Source of the DNA: Anaerolineae bacterium
GTDB taxonomy: Bacteria > Chloroflexota > Anaerolineae > JAADDB01
Direction: 5' to 3'
NCBI GenBank assembly: GCA_015486895.1
Contig: WFQT01000230.1
Span: 1-9,348, forward strand
Length of the DNA: 9,348 nt
Below the pieces are notes generated by a model that saw only the letters and a list, made by a program, of their open reading frames with translations, was not told where the DNA came from and made no database searches. A program made the position numbers and the translations under genes. Shown in pieces: positions 6,219 to 9,348 of this stretch (the stretch's first letter is position 1; each line of letters begins with the position of its first letter).

Positions 6219-6350
6219 CTGGACAGTGGCGTTGCCGGCTTTAACCACAGTTTAACACAAGTTTTATAGGAAAATCCAACCGAAAATGTGTGAAACCTGT
6301 GATTAGAATCGCCTTATCGAACCACAAAATAGATTTCTTCCAGACTCCAG
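6219..6350 (-). mobile_element. MITE-like element, copy C (short form)
   Basis: Read on the minus strand, the left end at 6350 is CTGGAGTCTGGAAGAAATC and the right end at 6219 is AACGCCACTGTCCAG, matching copies A and D. The first 33 bases match copy A at 30 positions, and both share ATTCTAA and ATTTTCGGTT further in. The interior carries CACAGGTTTCACACA on one side and TGTGTTAAACTGTGG on the other, so the element can fold. The flanks TTATGAT (6212-6218) and TTATTAT (6352-6358) agree in six of seven bases, a possible decayed target-site duplication with a one-base offset. The element ends 8 bp from the stop codon of the repeat-protein gene. It codes for nothing. Confidence 0.6.
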
Positions 6351-6357
6351 TTTATTA

Positions 6358-7809
6358 TTATTGACCAAAAGCGTTGTATGTCGCTTGCTGGTCGGCGTAA
6401 TTGGTGTTGCTCAGGCCAACCACCAGCGCGGTAGACGACACATACACAGCACCCTTGAAGTTGTCTCCAAGAGCATTGTACAGAGCGGTCGGGTTAGGTA
6501 CATTAGCGCCATATCGAGTATTGTAACCGTGGCTGGAGCCGCCCGGAATGGTATCGGAGAAACTGTACTTCTCGGTGCCACTCTGATCATACCAGTGTAG
6601 AGTCACCGTTGCTGCCGTTGTGCCAGGGTTATACACTAACAAAGCGCTGAACTTAGTGAAAGCACTGCCGGCTTTCAGCCGGTAAGCAGCCGGGAAGAAG
6701 AGATGTGTGCTGCCGGCACCTTCGGCAATGTAGCTGCTGGCCCTCTTGTTACTGCCGCTGACAGTCAAGCTATTGTACACGCCGGCCAACGGCTGGTCAG
6801 AGGTAATCTTCAAGCCGATCTGAGCATCGTCTCCTAAAGCAGTGAATAAAGCGCTCGGGTTAGGGGTATTGGCGTCCCACCGGGTGTTATATCCATGGCT
6901 GGACATGGCCGGAATGGTGTCATCAAAGCTGTACAGCTCCGTGCCGCTGCGATTTACCCAATGAGCATGAATGTGGGCAGGGCTGGTAGAGAGATTCTGG
7001 ACGATGTTACCGCCATACTGTGCCCAAGTGTTATGGATATAGCGTCGCTTCACATCTGGGAAGTTCAAAGTAGTTGTCCCTGACGGAACGCAGTTATAGG
7101 CACTGGAGAAATCATTCCAGAATAAGGTTACTACGGCTGCAATCTTCTTGCTGTTAGTAGATTCAACCTTCACACTACCTAACCAGCCATCGCCTGGCGG
7201 CGTCGTAGTGGGCAGGTTGAGAGTGCTCAAGTCAACCACCTTGCTGGCACCCTGCGGAATGGTTTTATTAATCGGCCCGCCGGTCCACTCGTTGCCAGAG
7301 CGATCGTAGAAGTGCACCTTTACTGACGCAGAACCAGTGTCAGCGTTCTGGATAGCGATCTTACTGGACTGGGCGGGTCGCGCTGCCAGAGAGGCACAGT
7401 ACATAGTGGTCGCGCCGGTGGAGAAGCCGTTGTATGCCGCTGCTGTTGTCCCATCGTGAGACTGTCCCCCGGTCCAGTGAATATAGGCGACGGATGCCAA
7501 CTGTTGATCTGAGGAGATTACCGCTGCTCCATTGAAGCCATCACCTAAGCCGGAAGCACTGGCCAAGAAGTCATGGGAACCTAAAGAAGGAACATTGTAG
7601 TGTACGGATCGTTCCACAGTGCCCGACGTATTGTAGTAATCTACGATGACCTGAGCTGCACTGGCACTGAGATTCGTGTTGGTATTCATCACTCGGATAT
7701 CGGTGCTGCCGTTGCCCGGGTTGGGCGCCGCAGCTACAAGCCCCACGGTCATCATGGAAATGATGACCAACACACTTAAAACCGTTAACAAAGAAACCCG
7801 CTTCTTCAT
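6358..7809 (-). CDS. Secreted protein with four beta-rich repeats, function unknown
   Basis: The protein has 483 residues. The start is supported by AGGAGG 9 nt before the ATG. Residues 1-28 form a classic signal peptide (Lys-Lys-Arg, hydrophobic core, Ala-Ala-Ala), so the product is exported. The mature part is rich in Ser, Thr, Asn, Gly and Tyr and appears to consist of four related units at about 36-115, 148-230, 257-350 and 384-483. Each has a strand ending in His/Val-x-Trp/Tyr/Phe-Tyr/Val-x-x-Ser-Gly, then a Thr-Ile-Pro turn. Units 3 and 4 are nearly the same, sharing a Ser-Ser-His-Gly-Tyr-Asn-Thr-Arg block and an Asn-Pro-x-Ala-Leu block. Two cysteines occur, near 140 and 240. There is no visible anchor, sorting signal or catalytic motif. 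I do not recognise the family; a surface or matrix protein with Ig-like folds is the best guess. The gene appears monocistronic. Confidence 0.8.
   Translation of the reverse strand: MKKRVSLLTVLSVLVIISMMTVGLVAAAPNPGNGSTDIRVMNTNTNLSASAAQVIVDYYNTSGTVERSVHYNVPSLGSHDFLASASGLGDGFNGAAVISSDQQLASVAYIHWTGGQSHDGTTAAAYNGFSTGATTMYCASLAARPAQSSKIAIQNADTGSASVKVHFYDRSGNEWTGGPINKTIPQGASKVVDLSTLNLPTTTPPGDGWLGSVKVESTNSKKIAAVVTLFWNDFSSAYNCVPSGTTTLNFPDVKRRYIHNTWAQYGGNIVQNLSTSPAHIHAHWVNRSGTELYSFDDTIPAMSSHGYNTRWDANTPNPSALFTALGDDAQIGLKITSDQPLAGVYNSLTVSGSNKRASSYIAEGAGSTHLFFPAAYRLKAGSAFTKFSALLVYNPGTTAATVTLHWYDQSGTEKYSFSDTIPGGSSHGYNTRYGANVPNPTALYNALGDNFKGAVYVSSTALVVGLSNTNYADQQATYNAFGQ
6463..6594 (-). repeat. Internal duplication, unit 4 copy
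   Basis: This segment encodes the conserved block of the last repeat of the secreted protein (residues 406-449) and aligns without gaps to 6829-6960. Shared stretches include those coding Ser-Gly-Thr-Glu, Thr-Ile-Pro, Ser-Ser-His-Gly-Tyr-Asn-Thr-Arg and Ala-Leu-Gly-Asp. Confidence 0.7.
6829..6960 (-). repeat. Internal duplication, unit 3 copy
   Basis: This is the partner of 6463-6594, shifted by 366 bp (122 codons), coding residues 284-327. Units 3 and 4 resemble each other much more than units 1 and 2 do, pointing to a later duplication or gene conversion within the gene. Confidence 0.7.
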
Positions 7810-7850
7810 GTCGTTTAACCTCCTATTATTGACATCATCCTTCGACTCAA

Positions 7851-7875
7851 GTTAGCCAGACGGTATACTGCTAAC
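7851..7875. repeat. Inverted repeat in the leader of the repeat-protein gene
   Basis: GTTAGC (7851-7856) and GCTAAC (7870-7875) are perfect 6-bp inverted repeats. Adjacent CAG/CTG extend the pairing with a single-base bulge. If the promoter at 7888-7916 is right, this forms a hairpin at the very 5' end of the mRNA, where it could stabilise the transcript or act as an operator. Confidence 0.35.
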
Positions 7876-7887
7876 CTATCATGTATT

Positions 7888-7916
7888 ACCTTAGTGGATA
7901 GGGAGGGGTTTGTCAA
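7888..7916 (-). promoter_or_regulatory. Possible promoter of the repeat-protein gene
   Basis: A perfect TTGACA (7916-7911) is followed after 17 bp by TAAGGT (7893-7888), a poor -10 match. The start would be near 7881, with a leader of about 70 nt. TAATAC four bases further downstream is an alternative -10 but makes the spacer 22 bp. Confidence 0.35.
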
Positions 7917-8189
7917 TCACCCTTACGGCGTAATTTTTCAGGATAATGGCCGGAAGGGTCAGTTTCTGCTTCACCCTTTTGGGCGATTGCCAGTCAGAGA
8001 ATAGCCACCGGCTGGTAGAAATAGCATTTTCGCTGCCAGTGGTATATCGTCCCGAAAAACGAGGAGGCGACGTGTACGCTTTTTCAACACTAAGTCGCCA
8101 AGGGGCATACTATTGGCCTTTAGCTCTATCGCCGTCAACGGAAACCATCATCATGAGGTGCTAACCTGATCGTGTAATATGAAAACCAA

Positions 8190-8303
8190 CTGCGACGTCG
8201 CCGACCATTTATGGGGAGCTTCAAAGGAGTGTCCCCCCGGCCCCCAATCCTGGGGCTGCATCGTCTACCCGTAACCGTAGGGCAGGTTAGCTGCGACGTA
8301 GCC
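8190..8303. repeat. Direct repeat pair CTGCGACGTnGCC
   Basis: The 13-mer occurs at 8190-8202 and 8291-8303 with one mismatch, 101 bp apart and in the same orientation. The segment between holds a C-run/G-run stretch (8213-8257). The pair could mark a small insertion or duplication, or be part of a longer dispersed repeat. A transposition origin cannot be shown from one copy. Confidence 0.4.
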
Positions 8304-8308
8304 CCAGG
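8249..8308. repeat. 60-nt stem-loop
   Basis: CCTGGGGCT (8249-8257) and AGCCCCAGG (8300-8308) are perfect 9-bp inverted repeats. Pairing continues inward with G-T and mismatch interruptions (TCG with CGA). A competing hairpin uses CCCCA (8242-8246) with TGGGG (8251-8255). There is no T-run. Whether it is transcribed is unknown. Confidence 0.5.
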
Positions 8309-8422
8309 CCCAGTCGAGGATGTGATTAGCACATGTTTGCATAATCTCTCTCCAACCTGGCAGAGCAGCCTACCTGCCGTCTTCCGTACCCCTACGCCCT
8401 TTATTTTCACCCACTGTGGCCT

Positions 8423-8457
8423 GGCCTGCCTGTCTGCGTGCACCGCACAGGCAGGCC
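8423..8457 (-). terminator. Very strong hairpin just after the thioredoxin gene (REP-like)
   Basis: GGCCTGCCTGT (8423-8433) and ACAGGCAGGCC (8447-8457) form a perfect 11-bp GC-rich stem. Inside the loop GCG/CGC (8436-8438 and 8444-8446) add three more pairs. It begins about 20 nt past the thioredoxin stop codon, where a terminator is expected, but no T-run follows on the minus strand. It may stop transcription or protect the 3' end. It also looks like a dispersed palindromic repeat; I recall similar sequences between genes elsewhere, unverified. Confidence 0.5.
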
Positions 8458-8477
8458 GTAAACCCACGATGACTCTT

Positions 8478-8801
8478 CTAAAAATGTACCGTTAATTTGG
8501 GGAGAATACGATGTTTTGGCTTAAAGCCGGTAATGCGCTCGACGATCTGCCCGTTTTTGAATAGTAACACAGTAGGCAAACCCATGATGCCGTAGCTGCC
8601 GATAACCATAGGGTTTTCATCGGCATTGAACTTTGCCAGCATGACCTGGTCGGCGTGTTCGCTGGCAATATCCTCCAGAATGGGGTCTAATTGCTTACAT
8701 GGCTGGCACCAATCGGCCCAGAAGTCCACTAACACCGGGATAGGCGAGAGGAGGACTTTTTCCTCGAAATCTGCATCAGTGACAATGATATATTGGTTCA
8801 T
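8478..8801 (-). CDS. Thioredoxin-family protein with WCQPC active site
   Basis: The protein has 107 residues, the usual size of a free-standing thioredoxin, with no signal peptide, so it is cytosolic. The start at 8801 is chosen because the domain begins there and GGAGGAG lies upstream, at a rather long 13 nt. An open frame extends to 8897 but the extra 32 codons lie partly in mobile-element DNA. The fold markers are all present: buried Asp26 in Val-Asp-Phe-Trp-Ala, redox cysteines 32 and 35, a Phe-Asn-Ala-Asp-Glu-Asn-Pro strand-turn (58-64), and the cis-proline Pro76 in Gly-Leu-Pro-Thr. The active site is Trp-Cys-Gln-Pro-Cys instead of the canonical Gly-Pro, which may shift the redox potential. 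The likely role is reduction of protein disulfides using thioredoxin reductase. It appears monocistronic; a mobile element sits 58 bp upstream of the start. Confidence 0.9.
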   Translation of the reverse strand: MNQYIIVTDADFEEKVLLSPIPVLVDFWADWCQPCKQLDPILEDIASEHADQVMLAKFNADENPMVIGSYGIMGLPTVLLFKNGQIVERITGFKPKHRILPKLTVHF

Positions 8802-8858
8802 ATTTTTATTGTTACTCCTCCGGCTTAGCGTTGCTACCTCAATAGTTTGATAATTATC

Positions 8859-9001
8859 CTGGACTCTGGCGTTATTATTCCAAGTACAGAAAAACACAGA
8901 ATTTCACAGATTTGGGTCAAAAACAAAGGAAAAAAATCTGTGTTAATCTGTGGTAAAGATAAACAGGGCGATCCTGAAACATCATTTTCGCCAGACTCCA
9001 A
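8859..9001 (-). mobile_element. MITE-like element, copy D (best-preserved)
   Basis: Read on the minus strand, the left end at 9001 is TTGGAGTCTGGCG and the right end at 8859 is AACGCCAGAGTCCAG, the same ends as copies A and C and inverted repeats of each other. Perfect 7-bp direct repeats AATTATC flank it at 8852-8858 and 9002-9008. The interior has ACCACAGATTAACACAGATT on one side and AAATCTGTG plus ATTCTGTG on the other, together with T-rich runs. It has no coding capacity. It lies upstream of the thioredoxin gene, so that gene's promoter is either within the element's right end or in the roughly 50 bp that follow it. Confidence 0.7.
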
Positions 9002-9008
9002 AATTATC

Positions 9009-9348
9009 ATAGCGAGATTACTAAACCCTGTCAAGTTACCAGTCGTTCCTAGGGTAGCTGTCGCCAGCATCTGTTTATCATCCACCCCTATCATCTGCTC
9101 AAGACAGGTGCACATCCTCGCAGTTGGTAGCAAGCCCCGTCGCCTCGAATAACTGAACAGGTACAACCGAAAGGTTCCCCGATAGTCTATGTGCTAAGCC
9201 TGCGTCAATCTTTGTCACTCTTATTTTACAATCAAATCAGTATGCTCTCGCCCCTTAGCCCTTCCCACTGATTATCAATATGAAAGTTGGTCAGAGGGAC
9301 AATAAGAGTGGTAAAATATCGTTGTTTCCCAATGTTCATGATGAATCC
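9009..9348. other. Gene-free right end
   Basis: About 340 bases to the window edge contain no convincing gene. The open frames crossing this region also cross the mobile element and lack ribosome sites. A 10-bp inverted repeat, CACTCTTATT (9216-9225) with AATAAGAGTG (9301-9310), and a nearby GTAAAATA/TATTTTAC pair (9311-9318 and 9222-9229) are the only structure I see. The edge may hold the control region of a plus-strand gene outside the window. Confidence 0.5.

Larger units (their letters stand above)
7921..8477. other. Gene-free spacer rich in inverted repeats
   Basis: About 550 bases separate the thioredoxin stop codon from the promoter region of the repeat protein. Open frames of 72 codons (7946-8164, plus) and 110 codons (8135-8467, minus) exist, but neither has a ribosome site or protein-like composition; the latter runs straight through hairpin DNA. 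The right half (8190-8457) is dominated by stem-loops and short repeats listed separately. The left half shows nothing clear beyond a weak GGCGAC/GTCGCC pair near 8065-8098. Confidence 0.6.

Noticed and set aside
7946..8164. 72-codon plus-strand open frame
   Set aside because: There is no ribosome site, no recognisable domain, and the strand is opposite to all neighbours; it is probably chance.
8135..8467. 110-codon minus-strand open frame downstream of thioredoxin
   Set aside because: It reads straight through three stem-loops, has no Shine-Dalgarno site, and its Arg/Cys-rich composition does not resemble a real protein.
8834..9166. Overlapping open frames of about 100 codons on both strands at the right end
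   Set aside because: Both run through the mobile element and its target duplications and have no credible start.
9287..9317. Plus-strand promoter (TTGGTC ... TAAAAT) near the right edge
   Set aside because: The spacer would be 19 bp and the -35 match is poor, and no gene is visible to support it.
9335..9345. Perfect odd palindrome TTCATGATGAA
   Set aside because: It is too short and AT-rich to stand out from chance at the window edge.

Overview
The window looks like a piece of a moderate-GC environmental bacterial chromosome. Chloroflexota (Anaerolineae-like) is my best guess. It rests on the combination of a membrane-anchored helix-hairpin-helix protein, a LysM/M23 protein with a Pro-Thr linker, an AlkP-superfamily protein ending in a Glu/Ala-rich tail, and long gene-poor spacers full of short repeats. 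This is an impression from protein style, not a computed placement.

All genes I can support are on the minus strand. From right to left, in the direction of transcription, they are: a thioredoxin (8478-8801); a secreted repeat protein of unknown function (6358-7809); a secreted LysM + M23 peptidoglycan hydrolase (5033-6004); a single-pass membrane protein with a C-terminal HhH domain (4255-4761); a two-gene operon of an AlkP-superfamily phosphodiesterase/phosphatase (2359-3975) and a Wzx-type flippase (899-2362), joined by an ATGA overlap; and the first 12 codons of another gene, possibly a glycosyltransferase, leaving the left edge (1-36). Flippase, phosphodiesterase and possible glycosyltransferase suggest a cell-surface glycan locus. 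The M23 enzyme and the repeat protein are also cell-envelope proteins, each apparently transcribed alone. Credible promoters precede the M23 and HhH genes, and hairpin terminators follow both. A weaker promoter candidate precedes the repeat protein.

The most interesting signal is between the genes. Three intergenic segments (64-460 plus, 6219-6350 minus, 8859-9001 minus) share the same two ends. The left end is (C/T)TGGAGTCTGG followed by CG or AA, and the right end is AACGCCAnnGTCCAG. These are imperfect inverted copies of each other. Two of the three segments are flanked by perfect 7-bp direct repeats (AGGTAAC and AATTATC), as expected for target-site duplications. Their interiors carry CACAGATT-type repeats and the complement, so each can fold on itself. 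They encode no protein and behave like a non-autonomous, MITE-like element. A fourth, decayed copy lies at about 4020-4095. The insertions sit about 20-60 bp upstream of start codons (left-edge gene, thioredoxin) or 8 bp after a stop codon (repeat protein), so they probably affect transcript ends.

The remaining gene-free stretches (469-898, 7921-8477, 9009-9348) contain no convincing gene. They do contain several strong stem-loops and short dispersed-looking palindromes, described individually below.
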